Below, one piece after another: positions 8,151 to 17,440 of a stretch of 64,000 bases of DNA. The position numbers and the translations under genes are program-made. The stretch is from Paraburkholderia dinghuensis (GTDB taxonomy: Bacteria; Pseudomonadota; Gammaproteobacteria; Burkholderiales; Burkholderiaceae), in contig NZ_RQIS01000010.1 in NCBI RefSeq assembly GCF_003837865.1, positions 62,001-126,000 of the forward strand. The letters are read 5' to 3'. The notes under the pieces were generated by a model. That model saw only the letters and a list, made by a program, of their open reading frames with translations. It ran no database searches and had not been told where the DNA came from. The number at the start of each line of letters is the position of its first letter. Position 1 is the first letter of the stretch.

Positions 8151-9095
8151 TTACTTATGAAAGCTAGCTTCCGTCACGCGCGTGATGTTTTCGATGAGGG
8201 GCGCGCCTTCCTCCATGAGGAAGTGCTTGAACGCGAGCGCGACGGGCGGCAGGCGCTTGTTTTTGCGGTGTACGACGTACCAGTTGAGCATGACCGGAAA
8301 GCCTTCGACGTCGAGCACGGTCAGGTGACCAACCTGCAGTTCGAGGCTGACCGTGTGTGCGGAGAGGAAGGCGATGCCCATGCCCGCGATCACGGCCTGC
8401 TTGATCGTCTCGGTGCTTTTGATTTCCATGGCGATCTTCAGGTTCGTGATCTTGCCCGCGAACCCTTCTTCCATCGAATTCCACGTGTCCGAGCCGCGCT
8501 CGCGCACGATGAACGCCTCGTTGGCGAGCGTACTGAGCTTGATGCCGCGCTTGTTCGCGAGCGGGTGCGAGGGCGCCGCCACGATCACGTACGGGTGCGG
8601 TGCAAACGGTTCGTTGATCGCGTCGGTGGCGTGCGGCGGACGCACCATCACCGCGAGATCGGTCTGGTTCGTCGCCAGTTGTTGCAGCAGCTGCTCGCGG
8701 TTGTGGACCGCGAGATTGAGCGAAACACCCTTGTAGCGGCGCGTGAATTCGGCGAGCAGGCGCGGAAAGAAGTAGTCGCCCGCGCTGATCACGGAGACAT
8801 TGAGCTTGCCGCCCGAGACGCCCTTCAACTGGCTCATCGCCTCGTCGACTTCGTGGAACTGCTGGATGATCGCGCGGCTGTAGTGAAGCATCTCCGTGCC
8901 CGCGGGCGTGAGGTAGATCTTCTTGCCGAGCTGCTCGAAAAGCGGCAGTCCTGCGTGTTCTTCGAGCTGGCGGACTTGCGTGGAAACGGCTGGCTGGGTG
9001 AGGTGCAGTTCTTCGGCAGCACGCGAAAAACTGAGGTGGCGCGCCACGGTTTCAAAGACCTTCAGCTGCCGTAGCGTGGCGTTTCGCATTGTCAT
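8151..9095 (-). CDS. LysR-family transcriptional regulator, CbbR-like
   Basis: Encodes 314 residues from the ATG at 9095. A longer frame to 9134 is open but its extra residues are not LysR-like. The N-terminal winged helix-turn-helix reads LRQLKVFETVARHLSFSRAAEELHLTQPAVS and continues into the PBP2 co-inducer domain typical of CbbR and related regulators of C1 and organic-acid metabolism. It is transcribed divergently from the OxlT-like antiporter gene, the classic arrangement in which a LysR protein controls its neighbour. Its effector is likely a carboxylate, but this is inferred from the neighbour only. Confidence 0.87.
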   Translation of the reverse strand: MTMRNATLRQLKVFETVARHLSFSRAAEELHLTQPAVSTQVRQLEEHAGLPLFEQLGKKIYLTPAGTEMLHYSRAIIQQFHEVDEAMSQLKGVSGGKLNVSVISAGDYFFPRLLAEFTRRYKGVSLNLAVHNREQLLQQLATNQTDLAVMVRPPHATDAINEPFAPHPYVIVAAPSHPLANKRGIKLSTLANEAFIVRERGSDTWNSMEEGFAGKITNLKIAMEIKSTETIKQAVIAGMGIAFLSAHTVSLELQVGHLTVLDVEGFPVMLNWYVVHRKNKRLPPVALAFKHFLMEEGAPLIENITRVTEASFHK

Positions 9096-9468
9096 GGCCG
9101 ATCCATAAAGGAACGTGAATCCACATGATAACAAAGTTTAATTATTAGTAATTCAGCAATGACCCTAGCATGACAATGAAAGGAGTCCGAATGCCCGCCA
9201 TGAGGCATTCGGGTAAACGACGGGGTAGGGAAAACGAGGGGGACGTCATGGCAAAAAAGGACTGAGACCCCTTGCGCAGCGAACTATTCAGAGGCAAGCG
9301 GCAATATATCGGATGATCATGAATTGATGGATTTTCATTCGGATTCCCGCATTGTCTGCGTAAGTCAAGTCGAAGGTGGAAGAAGGGCGAAATTCAAAAC
9401 CATAAGTTGAGATTTATGAAGGCTGGCATTCCGCTGGCCTTCGTGAATAGATAGCGGAGACAAGCGAG
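9096..9468. promoter_or_regulatory. Divergent control region between LysR and OxlT-like genes
   Basis: About 370 bases with an AT-rich part near the LysR gene (9125-9160), where AATTA and TAATT arms flank TTAG, a T-N11-A style LysR half-site arrangement. A second AT-rich part lies at 9300-9345. A short hairpin (GAAGGC at 9418-9423 with GCCTTC at 9437-9442) lies directly before the antiporter ribosome binding site. Confidence 0.4.
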
Positions 9469-10803
9469 ATGAGTGCAATCAGTCAAAAGAGCGAGGTCGG
9501 TCCGTTCTGGACCAACCGCTGGTTTCAGCTGGTCGTGGGCATGGTGTGCATGGCGCTCGTCGCCAATCTGCAATACGCGTGGACGCTGTTCGTCGCGCCC
9601 ATGAACGCGCGGCACCAGTGGGGCGAAGCGTCGATTCAGCTGGCGTTCTCCATCTTCATCCTGACTGAGACGTGGCTCGTGCCGATCGAGGGCTGGCTGG
9701 TCGACAAGTTCGGTCCGCGTCCGGTCGTGGCGGTCGGTGCGGTCTGCGCAGGGCTATCGTGGGTCCTCAACTCGTACGCGACGTCGCTGACAACGCTCTA
9801 TGTCTCGGCCGTGATCGCGGGCATTGGTGCAGGCGGTGTGTACGGCACCTGCGTCGGCAATGCGCTCAAGTGGTTCCCGGATCGCCGGGGTCTCGCGGCA
9901 GGCCTCACGGCCGCCGGTTTCGGCGCGGGCGCAGCAGTCACCGTCATTCCGATCGCGAACATGATCTCGCGTTCAGGTTACGAGAGTGCGTTCTTCTTCT
10001 TCGGCATTCTGCAGGGCGTGTCGATTCTCCTGCTCGCGTTCCTGCTCGTGAAGCCGGCGCCGCGCGCAACTGCCGTGTCGGCTCGGCGTCTGGTTTCGCG
10101 CGTCGACTACACGCCGGGGCAGATGGTCAAGCAGCCGGTTTTCTGGGTGATGTATGCGGCATTCGTGGCCGTGGCCGCGGGCGGCCTGATGGCGACCGCC
10201 CAGATCGGCCCCATCGCGAAGGACTGGGGCCTCGCAAAGATGCCGATGGCAGTGTTCGGCGCGACGCTTCCGCTCCTCACGTTGACGCTCTCGATCGACA
10301 ACATCTGCAACGGCTTCACGCGCCCGCTATGTGGGTTTATCTCCGACAAGATCGGCCGTGAAAATACGATGTTCCTCGTGTTCGTCGGTGAAGGTCTCGC
10401 GCTGCTCGGCATGATGCAGTTCGGCACGAACCCCTACGCGTTCATGACGTTTGCCGCGCTCATCTTCCTCTTCTGGGGCGAAATCTTCTCGATCTTCCCG
10501 GCCATCTGCGCAGACACGTTCGGCAGCAAGTTTGCCTCTGCCAACGCAGGCACGCTGTACACGGCGAAGGGCACGGCGTCGCTGCTGGTGCCGATTGCGT
10601 CGATTCTCTCGGCCACGGGCGGCTGGAGCGCTGTGTTCGTCGCGGCGGCGGTCATCACGATCACTGCGGGCATCAGCGCGAAATTGATCCTTGCGCCGAT
10701 GCGTCAACGCATGCTCGAACGGCAGGCCGACGCACGCAGCGCTGACCTTTCCCAGAGCGCGCCGTCGGCTCTCGCGCCGTTGTCGAACCAGACCGGCGAA
10801 TAA
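9469..10803 (+). CDS. OxlT-like MFS antiporter (oxalate/formate antiporter family)
   Basis: Encodes 444 residues with twelve predicted membrane helices. Around loop 2-3 is WLVDKFGPRPVV and around helix 8-9 is GFISDKIGREN, both MFS signatures. Two charged residues inside helices that bind oxalate in Oxalobacter OxlT (Arg272, Lys355) have equivalents: Arg285 in NGFTRPLCG and Lys367 in LYTAKGTA. Both present argues for a dicarboxylate substrate such as oxalate exchanged for formate or another monoacid. The gene is divergent from a CbbR-like LysR gene and 20 bases upstream of another LysR gene. Together with frc at 4760 it suggests an oxalate-type pathway. Confidence 0.85.
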   Translation: MSAISQKSEVGPFWTNRWFQLVVGMVCMALVANLQYAWTLFVAPMNARHQWGEASIQLAFSIFILTETWLVPIEGWLVDKFGPRPVVAVGAVCAGLSWVLNSYATSLTTLYVSAVIAGIGAGGVYGTCVGNALKWFPDRRGLAAGLTAAGFGAGAAVTVIPIANMISRSGYESAFFFFGILQGVSILLLAFLLVKPAPRATAVSARRLVSRVDYTPGQMVKQPVFWVMYAAFVAVAAGGLMATAQIGPIAKDWGLAKMPMAVFGATLPLLTLTLSIDNICNGFTRPLCGFISDKIGRENTMFLVFVGEGLALLGMMQFGTNPYAFMTFAALIFLFWGEIFSIFPAICADTFGSKFASANAGTLYTAKGTASLLVPIASILSATGGWSAVFVAAAVITITAGISAKLILAPMRQRMLERQADARSADLSQSAPSALAPLSNQTGE

Positions 10804-10823
10804 GGCGTCGCACGAGAGCCGCG

Positions 10824-11825
10824 ATGAACGTATCGCTTCAGCAGCTCAAAGTCTTCGTTGCGGTCGCGCGGTCGCGCAGCTTCACGCGCGCCGCGCACGA
10901 ATTCGGTCTCACGCAGTCGGCAGTCAGCCGCTGCGTGCGTGATCTCGAAGAGGTCATCGAACTGAAACTGTTCGACCGCACCACGCGTCACGTCGAACTC
11001 ACGCTCGCGGGCAGCGGCTTCGAGCGTCGCATCGGTCGCCTGCTCGACGAAATCGATATGGCGATCGCAGAGGGCCGCGAAGCGCATCAGTCGCATAGCG
11101 GCGTCGTGCTTGTGGCAAGCAATCCGGTGCTCTCCTCGACCTGGGTGCCCGCCGCCATGGCGCGTTGCGCCGCCGCCTTTCCCTCGCTCACGCTACAGCT
11201 TCAGGATCTTCCGCAGACCGCGGTCGTGCGAGCCGTCGAGCAGGGGGAAGCGGACTTCGGTGTGATCGCCGAGACCGTGCCGTTTGCGAGTGGCAATCTC
11301 GACGTGCAGCCGCTCGCGGCGACACCGCTGTGTGCAGTCATGCCGGCGTTCCATCCGCTCGCGCAGCACGGCGCGCTCCAATGGGCCGATATCGCGGGTG
11401 AATCGCTTGTCACGCTCAATCGCGATGCGGGCTGCACGGGCGCCGTGACGCGTGCGCTAGCCGGACTGCGCGCGCAAGCGAGACCGTTGCAGGAGATCGC
11501 GCATGTGGCGGGCGTGGCGCGCATGGCGCAGCTTGGGCTCGGCGTTGGCGTACTGCCCGTGTGTGTCGATGGTGCGCAGGCGAGCGATGCGGACGATGCC
11601 GCCTGCCATTGGCCTGTGCCTTCCGGATCGCTCGTGGTGCGCGTGCTGCATCCGGTCGTCAACGTGACGACGATGCTCGTGCGCCGCCGCAATCGCTCGC
11701 TGCGGCCGTGTGCGCAGGTCGCGTGGGCGCAGTTCGTCGCGCAAGCTACGGGCGGTGAACAATCGCGTGTGGCGACGCGCGAATCGACGTCCGTTGAATC
11801 GTATGCATCGGTGGACGTGGGCTAG
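10824..11825 (+). CDS. LysR-family transcriptional regulator
   Basis: Encodes 333 residues. The helix-turn-helix is in LQQLKVFVAVARSRSFTRAAHEFGLTQSAVSRCVRDLEE, followed by a PBP2 sensing domain from about residue 90. It starts 20 bases after the antiporter stop with GAGAG before the ATG, so it is probably co-transcribed with the transporter. The C-terminus is about 25 residues longer than usual and rich in Ser, Thr and Arg. Two LysR genes flanking one antiporter is slightly unusual. One may respond to the imported acid and the other to a product. A bidirectional terminator follows. Confidence 0.87.
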   Translation: MNVSLQQLKVFVAVARSRSFTRAAHEFGLTQSAVSRCVRDLEEVIELKLFDRTTRHVELTLAGSGFERRIGRLLDEIDMAIAEGREAHQSHSGVVLVASNPVLSSTWVPAAMARCAAAFPSLTLQLQDLPQTAVVRAVEQGEADFGVIAETVPFASGNLDVQPLAATPLCAVMPAFHPLAQHGALQWADIAGESLVTLNRDAGCTGAVTRALAGLRAQARPLQEIAHVAGVARMAQLGLGVGVLPVCVDGAQASDADDAACHWPVPSGSLVVRVLHPVVNVTTMLVRRRNRSLRPCAQVAWAQFVAQATGGEQSRVATRESTSVESYASVDVG

Positions 11826-11852
11826 GCTTTTCGACTTTGCTTCACACCAAAA

Positions 11853-11881
11853 AAAATGGACCACGCTACGTGGTCCATTTT
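11853..11881. terminator. Bidirectional intrinsic terminator between convergent lysR and panE-like genes
   Basis: TGGACCACG at 11857-11865 pairs with CGTGGTCCA at 11869-11877 around the loop CTA. A-tracts on the left and T-tracts on the right extend the pairing to 13 bp. The A/T runs on both sides serve transcripts from either direction. Confidence 0.85.
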
Positions 11882-11931
11882 CATTTGCGCGGCCAGAAAT
11901 CCTGGCATCCACGAATCCGGCCGCGCGGCGA

Positions 11932-12909
11932 TTACGCTGCCAGCAACGCCATGCGCTCGCGTTGCTTGACGAGGGCGAGCACGACGTCGATGGTCGGCGT
12001 GGGCTCGCCGACGAGGCGTCCCATTTCCTGCACCACCGTCAATAGCGGATCGATTTCCATCGGCCTGCCGTTTTCCAGGTCGACGAGTGTCGAGGTCTTG
12101 TGCGCGCCCACCGCGCCCGCGCCGTTGATGCGCCGCTCTACGTCCACGCGGAAATGCACGCCGAACTGCTCGGCGATACGCTTCGCTTCGAGCATCATCG
12201 TGCGCGCGACGTCGCGCGTGGCCGGGTCGCCCGTGATGACGTCGAGCGTGCCATGCGTGAGCGCGCTGATCGGGTTGAAGCAGAGGTTGCCCCAGAGTTT
12301 CAGCCAGATTTCGTCGCGGATGTCGTCGCGGATCGGCGCATCGAAACCGGCAGCCTGCATGATTTCGTGCAGCTGCGTGATGCGCGGCGTGCGCTCGCCC
12401 GAAGGTTCGCCGATCGGAAACTTCTTGCCGTAGACATGGCGGATCACACCGGGTGCTTCGATTTCGGCGGCCGGATACAGCACGCAGCCGATGGCGCGCT
12501 CGGGTCCGAGACGCGTCCATTGCGAGCCGTCCGGATCGATGCTTTCGAGCCGGGTGCCCGCGAACTTGCCGCCATGCTGATAGAAGTACCAGTAGGGGAT
12601 GCCGTTCGTGCCCGTGACGATGGCCGTGTGCTTGCCGATGAGCGGCTGCATGGCGTCGATCACACCCGCCACCGAATGCGCCTTGAGCGTGATGATCACA
12701 ACGTCCTGAACGCCCAGTTCACGCGGATCGGACGAGCAGCGCACGTTGGCGACATATTCTTCGCCGTCCATCAAAAGACGCGCGCCGCGCTCGCGCATTG
12801 CGGCGAGATGCGGCCCGCGCGCGATGAAGCTCACATCGGCGCCCGCGCGTGCGAGCTGCACGCCCATCATGCCGCCGATCGCCCCTGCCCCAAAGATGCA
12901 GATTTTCAT
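11932..12909 (-). CDS. 2-dehydropantoate 2-reductase family protein (PanE/ApbA)
   Basis: Encodes 325 residues. The N-terminal Rossmann motif GAGAIGG (residues 7-13) binds NADPH. The C-terminal helical domain holds the catalytic-lysine motif (LKLWGNLCFNPISAL, about residue 200) and the substrate-binding stretch KTSTLVDLENGRPMEID with its conserved Ser and Glu. PanE reduces ketopantoate to pantoate for pantothenate and CoA synthesis. Burkholderial genomes usually carry several paralogues, some acting on other 2-oxoacids, so this one may not be the biosynthetic enzyme. It stands alone, convergent with the upstream lysR gene. Confidence 0.85.
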   Translation of the reverse strand: MKICIFGAGAIGGMMGVQLARAGADVSFIARGPHLAAMRERGARLLMDGEEYVANVRCSSDPRELGVQDVVIITLKAHSVAGVIDAMQPLIGKHTAIVTGTNGIPYWYFYQHGGKFAGTRLESIDPDGSQWTRLGPERAIGCVLYPAAEIEAPGVIRHVYGKKFPIGEPSGERTPRITQLHEIMQAAGFDAPIRDDIRDEIWLKLWGNLCFNPISALTHGTLDVITGDPATRDVARTMMLEAKRIAEQFGVHFRVDVERRINGAGAVGAHKTSTLVDLENGRPMEIDPLLTVVQEMGRLVGEPTPTIDVVLALVKQRERMALLAA

Positions 12910-13087
12910 AACGAAACCCCAATGACGTTGAAAACCGCGTGTCCGTCGCAGCGCTTGGCGCGCCGTAAAGCGTGCCGCTCGCTGTATCGACAGACGATGG
13001 GTCGAGCATAGGGGGATGCGTCGATTAACGACAGTTAAAGTTTCTCGGCAGAAACATTAACAATAGGTTATGGACTCCGCGCGGCGT

Positions 13088-13708
13088 TCAGGTCCGCCGC
13101 ACGAGCAGGAAACCCAGGCCGATCACGCCGAGAAATGTGCCGCAGCAGCGGTTGAACCAGCGGCGCACGGTGGCGCGCGTGAGCCAGCGGCCGAGGTACA
13201 CGCCCGCGAGCGAGTAGAGCGCGATGGCGATCCATTCGAGAACGAGAAAGCTCGCGCCGAGCACGGCGAACTGGGCGGACATGGGTCTCGTCACATCGAC
13301 GAATTGCGGCAGAAACGCCGTGAAAATCAGAATCGCTTTCGGATTTCCCGCAGCGACGAGGCATTCGCGCCGTGCAATGCGCGAGAGCGCGGCGTCGCCT
13401 TCGAAGGCCATGCCGACCGGTGCTGCGTTGCTGCGCCAGAGCTGGATCGCGAGCCAGACCAGGTACGCCGCGCCCGCAAGCTTGATGACGAAGAAGACGG
13501 CCTCGGAGGCGCGCAACACCACCGCGAGTCCCGTTGCCGCGAGCGCAATCATCGCGGCGAACGCAACGAGCCGTCCCGCGCCGCCCACGAATGCGCGCGT
13601 GAAGCCGTAGCGTGCGGCTACGTTGATGGACAGCAGGTTGTTCGGCCCCGGCGCCATATTGAGCGCGAAGCAGGCGGGAAGGAATAAGAGCCAGGCGGTG
13701 AGGGACAT
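13088..13708 (-). CDS. LysE/RhtB-family amino acid exporter
   Basis: Encodes 206 residues with about six hydrophobic segments. It has the RhtB-family signature PGPNNLL close to the N-terminus (FALNMAPGPNNLLS) and the GNPKAILIFTAFLPQF motif in the middle. Members export amino acids such as lysine, threonine or homoserine lactones by proton antiport. Substrate unknown. It lies between the panE-like gene and gltS on the same strand but with gaps that suggest separate transcripts. Confidence 0.88.
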   Translation of the reverse strand: MSLTAWLLFLPACFALNMAPGPNNLLSINVAARYGFTRAFVGGAGRLVAFAAMIALAATGLAVVLRASEAVFFVIKLAGAAYLVWLAIQLWRSNAAPVGMAFEGDAALSRIARRECLVAAGNPKAILIFTAFLPQFVDVTRPMSAQFAVLGASFLVLEWIAIALYSLAGVYLGRWLTRATVRRWFNRCCGTFLGVIGLGFLLVRRT

Positions 13709-13788
13709 AACGGATCTCTGCGCACATCGGGAATCGGGCGCGCTATCCGGTCGATTTTATCCGAACATCGCGGTCCGTCTGGCGGCGC

Positions 13789-14991
13789 TCAATGGAATAC
13801 CGGCAGCATGAGAAAGAGCTTGATGGCGATGGCGTTGGCAATATCGATGAAAAACGCCGCCACCAATGGCACGACCAGAAACGCGAGGTGCGAGTGTCCG
13901 AAGCGGGCGGTGACCGCCTGCATGTTCGCGATGGCCGTGGGTGTCGCGCCAAGACCGAAACCGACGTGACCCGCCGAGAGCACGACCGCGTCGTAGTTGC
14001 CGCCCATGACGGGGAACGTGATGAAAAGCGCGTAGAGCACCATCATGAGTGTCTGCACGGCGAGGATCGAGAAGACCGGCAGCGCCAGATCGGCGAGATC
14101 CCAGAGACGCAGCGACATGAGCGCCATCGCGAGAAAGAGTGCGAGGCTCACGTTGCCAATCAGCGCAACCGCTTGCTCGGCGACGGGGCGTCGGAGGAGC
14201 ACGAGCCCGTTGGTGAGCAACACCGCGACGAACAGCACGCACACGAACGTGGGCAATTCGTACACGGTGCCCGCAAGCAGATCCGCGATCTCGCTACCCG
14301 CAGCGAGGCTGATCACGATGAGCGTGAGTGTGTTGATGAACGCGCCCGGTGTGGTGGGTTTTTCCGCCTTCGGTTCTTCGAAGGCGTAGGCGTCGGGCGC
14401 GCTCTGGTCGTCGTCGGGCACCTGACGGTGGCCGATGCGCTTGAGCAGCCGCTGCGCGACCGGCCCGCCGAGGATCCCGCCCATCACAAGGCCGAACGTC
14501 GCGCATGCGATGGCAACCTCGGTCGCCGCCTCAAGGCCGTGATGCTCGGTGAAGATTGCGCCCCATGCTGCGCCGGTGCCGTGTCCGCCGGCAAGCGACA
14601 CCGAACCGCCAAGCAGTCCGAAGAGCGGATCGATGCCGAGCAGGAGTGCCATGCCAATGCCGACGACGTTCTGCAGCACGAGCAGCCCGACCACCACGAA
14701 CAGGAAGCGCACGAGTATCGGGCCGCCCGACTTGAGGTTCGCCAGATTCGCGTTCAGGCCGATGGTGGCGAAGAAAGCGAGCATGAGCGGAGTCTGCAGG
14801 GCCAGGTCGAAGCGAACGTCGACGTGAACGAACGAATGCAGCCCGAAGGTGAGGAGCGCGGCAACCAGACCGCCCGCAACAGGTTCGGGAATGGTCCACC
14901 GGCGCAGTAGCGGCACGACGGCGACGAGCAGTTCGCCGAGTAGCAGCACGATCGATGCGGCAACCAGTGTTCCGTAGACGTCGAGGTGCAT
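13789..14991 (-). CDS. gltS: Sodium/glutamate symporter
   Basis: Encodes 400 residues from the ATG at 14991 (E. coli GltS is 401). The open frame extends further upstream, but those residues are Arg- and Pro-rich and lack membrane character. GAGG lies about 7 bases before this ATG. The protein has paired sets of membrane segments, with re-entrant-loop motifs such as GGHGTGAAWG in the first half and GGNYDAVVLSAGHVGFGLGATPTAIANM in the second half (quoted in part). These are diagnostic of the ESS family. It imports glutamate with sodium ions across the inner membrane. Confidence 0.92.
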   Translation of the reverse strand: MHLDVYGTLVAASIVLLLGELLVAVVPLLRRWTIPEPVAGGLVAALLTFGLHSFVHVDVRFDLALQTPLMLAFFATIGLNANLANLKSGGPILVRFLFVVVGLLVLQNVVGIGMALLLGIDPLFGLLGGSVSLAGGHGTGAAWGAIFTEHHGLEAATEVAIACATFGLVMGGILGGPVAQRLLKRIGHRQVPDDDQSAPDAYAFEEPKAEKPTTPGAFINTLTLIVISLAAGSEIADLLAGTVYELPTFVCVLFVAVLLTNGLVLLRRPVAEQAVALIGNVSLALFLAMALMSLRLWDLADLALPVFSILAVQTLMMVLYALFITFPVMGGNYDAVVLSAGHVGFGLGATPTAIANMQAVTARFGHSHLAFLVVPLVAAFFIDIANAIAIKLFLMLPVFH

Positions 14992-15230
14992 GGTGGGCCT
15001 CGCGGTGCGGTGGACGGTAGGGGGCGGGCGCCTCGCACGGGCGGCACCGTCGTCCACGGTACACGAGAGCCGTACCCGATGCGCCGGCACTGCCTGCCGC
15101 GATGCGATGCCCGGTTCCGGACGCCGCGCGGACGGCCGCACGATTGCCCTAAAATGGCGCGAACCCGCGCTGAACGTGCGGCAAGCGCGCCTTGCCGCAC
15201 TCCTCGAAATCCGACCCGGAGATTCCAATC

Positions 15231-16004
15231 ATGAACGAACCGCAGTCCGCCGTGACTGGCAAGATCGCACTCGTTACGGGCGCGGGTAGTGGCATTGGCC
15301 GCGCTTGCGCGCGCAAGCTGCTCGCAAACGGCTACACCGTCGTGCTGGCGGGCCGTCGTGCCGAACCGCTCGACACGCTCGCCGCCGAGGCTGCAGCGCG
15401 CGGCCAGCACGCGCTTGCCGCGCCGTGCGACGTGAGCGACGCGGCCGCCGTCGACGCGCTCTTCGAAACGATCCGTACGCGCTATGGCCGCCTCGATCTG
15501 CTCTTCAACAACGCGGGCCGCAATGCTCCCGCCGTCGATATCGACGAACTCTCTGTGGACGACTGGCGCGGTGTCGTCGACACGAACCTCACTGGCGTAT
15601 TTCTCTGCACGCGCGCGGCATTCGCGCTGATGAAGCGGCAGACGCCGCGCGGCGGACGCATCATCAATAACGGTTCGATCTCGGCGCACGCGCCACGTCC
15701 GTTCAGCATTGCTTATACGGCGACGAAACATGCCATCAGCGGGCTAACGAAGTCCGTGTCACTCGATGGGCGGCGCTACGACATCGCGTGCGGACAGATC
15801 GACATCGGCAACGCGGCGACGGAGATGGCCGAGCGCATGGCGCGTGGCGTGCCGCAGGCGAACGGCGAGATTGCCGTCGAACCGCTCATGGACGTCGAGC
15901 TCGTCGCCGATGCGGTCCTGAACATGGCGCAACTGCCGCTCGAAGCGAACGTGCAATTCATGACGATCATGGCGACGAAAATGCCGTTCGTCGGGCGCGG
16001 CTGA
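15231..16004 (+). CDS. SDR-family NAD(P)-dependent oxidoreductase
   Basis: Encodes 257 residues starting at the ATG 15231, with GGAGA 8 bases upstream. Classical SDR features are in order: [10 protein letters not shown] for dinucleotide binding (about residues 16-25), NNAGR near 95, the catalytic Ser within [11 protein letters not shown] and the YTATK active-site Tyr/Lys (about residues 163-167). The substrate is unknown. It is divergent from gltS and followed by the Oxidored-like gene after 98 bases. Confidence 0.88.
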   Translation: MNEPQSAVTGKIALVTGAGSGIGRACARKLLANGYTVVLAGRRAEPLDTLAAEAAARGQHALAAPCDVSDAAAVDALFETIRTRYGRLDLLFNNAGRNAPAVDIDELSVDDWRGVVDTNLTGVFLCTRAAFALMKRQTPRGGRIINNGSISAHAPRPFSIAYTATKHAISGLTKSVSLDGRRYDIACGQIDIGNAATEMAERMARGVPQANGEIAVEPLMDVELVADAVLNMAQLPLEANVQFMTIMATKMPFVGRG

Positions 16005-16102
16005 GCGTCCCGGGCGGAAGTCGCAGCGCTCGTGCGGCCCCGCACGCCCGGGCGCGATGTTTCGTATACTGACCGTCGACCCGTCACGACGCCCAAGCGC
16101 CC

Positions 16103-16489
16103 ATGCCTTTGCCCACGCGCCCCGACGACGATCCGCGCCCTGACCCACCCGAACGTCCGGACAACGACGCCTGCTGCCACTGTGGCTGCGATCCGTGCAT
16201 CTTCGACCTGTACGACGCAGAGGTCGCGCGCTGGCGCGCCGAGTTTGCCGCGTGGGAAAAGCGCAAGGCGGCTGCTGGCGGAACTCGGACGCGCGCTGCA
16301 CGCGAGGCGGGGGACAAGACTGAAGGCGCATGTTCGGGGAGGGTTGCCGCAGTGCGCGACCCGGTCGTCAAGGGAGCCGGAAAGACCGCGCCAGTGCCAG
16401 CCCAAAAGCCCGTCCGGAAGCCAGCCCGAAAGCCAAAGGCAAAAGGGCACCGCACACGCGTCCCGATCGTTAAATCGAAGCCGTCATGA
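16103..16489 (+). CDS. Oxidoreductase-like domain protein, Cys-rich N-terminus
   Basis: Encodes 128 residues. Residues 23-45 contain ACCHCGCDPCIFDLYDAE followed by a Trp-rich helix (VARWRAEFAAW). This is the Oxidored-like motif found at the N-terminus of some cytochrome b5 reductase-like proteins and as small free-standing proteins in beta-proteobacteria. The four to five Cys suggest a metal or redox site. The rest is a Lys/Arg/Pro-rich low-complexity tail. The stop overlaps the sirtuin start by 4 bases (ATGA), so the two are translationally coupled. Confidence 0.75.
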   Translation: MPLPTRPDDDPRPDPPERPDNDACCHCGCDPCIFDLYDAEVARWRAEFAAWEKRKAAAGGTRTRAAREAGDKTEGACSGRVAAVRDPVVKGAGKTAPVPAQKPVRKPARKPKAKGHRTRVPIVKSKPS

Positions 16490-17349
16490 CCGAATCTGCC
16501 CTGCTCAACGCTCCCGCTCTCACATCTGACACACTCGACGCACTTCACGCGTTCGTCGAGCGCCATCCTCGCCTGTTCGTGCTGACCGGTGCGGGCATCA
16601 GCACCGATTCGGGCATCCCGGGCTATCGCGACGAAAACGGTGCCTGGAAGCGCTCGCCGCCCATCACCGTGCAGGAATTCCTCGGCTCCGAAGCGTGGCG
16701 GCGGCGCTACTGGGCGCGCAGCATGCTCGGCTGGCCGTCCGTGGGCCAGGCGCAACCGAACGGCGCGCATCTCGCACTCGCGCGGCTCCAGAGCGCGGGT
16801 TATGTGACGACGCTCGTCACGCAGAACGTCGATGGACTGCATCAGCGCGCGGGCAGCCACGGCGTCATCGAACTGCACGGCAGCATCGGCCACGTCCATT
16901 GTCTCGATTGCGGAGCCCAGTACACGCGCGCGTCGATCCAGCCGCTGCTCGAAGCGAACAATCCCGAAGTCGCAACCGCAATCGCCGAACCCGCCGCCGA
17001 TGGCGACGCCCATCTCGACTTCGACGGCAACCTGCCGTTCGCCGTGCCGGCCTGCGCTGCGTGCGGCGGGATGCTCAAACCGTCGGTGGTGTTCTTCGGC
17101 GAGAACGTGCCGCGCGAACGCGTCGCGGCGGCATCGGAGGCGCTCGATGCCGCCGATGCGGTGCTCGTCGCCGGTTCGTCGCTGATGGTCTACTCGGGCT
17201 ATCGTTTCTGCGCTTGGGCGCAGCAGCGCGGCAAGCCCATCGCGGTCGTGAATCTGGGGCGCACGCGCGCCGATCCGCTCCTCGCGCTCAAGGTCGAGGC
17301 GCCGTGCGCAGCGACGCTCGATGCGCTCGCCGGGCGCCTCGCCGCCTGA
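16486..17349 (+). CDS. SIR2-family NAD-dependent protein deacylase
   Basis: Encodes 287 residues. Sirtuin core motifs are all visible: LTGAGISTDSGIPGYRD (NAD binding, residues 34-50), TQNVDGLHQRAGS, the catalytic His in IELHGS, two zinc CxxC pairs (CLDC and CAAC) and VVFFGENVP. Insert and spacing resemble the SIRT4-like class II group rather than E. coli CobB. It removes acetyl or other acyl groups from lysines using NAD. It overlaps the Oxidored-like gene by 4 bases. Confidence 0.9.
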   Translation: MTESALLNAPALTSDTLDALHAFVERHPRLFVLTGAGISTDSGIPGYRDENGAWKRSPPITVQEFLGSEAWRRRYWARSMLGWPSVGQAQPNGAHLALARLQSAGYVTTLVTQNVDGLHQRAGSHGVIELHGSIGHVHCLDCGAQYTRASIQPLLEANNPEVATAIAEPAADGDAHLDFDGNLPFAVPACAACGGMLKPSVVFFGENVPRERVAAASEALDAADAVLVAGSSLMVYSGYRFCAWAQQRGKPIAVVNLGRTRADPLLALKVEAPCAATLDALAGRLAA

Positions 17350-17440
17350 TCCGCCTCATCGACCACAACCGATAAGCCCGACGACGCGCGAAACCCGAAG
17401 CGCCGATGCAAACCGTCACGAACCACGACAAACCCAACCC

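Noticed and set aside
9302..9311. Third copy of the TGATATATCA operator upstream of the OxlT-like gene
   Set aside because: The sequence CAATATATCG shares only the TATATC core and is not a dyad.
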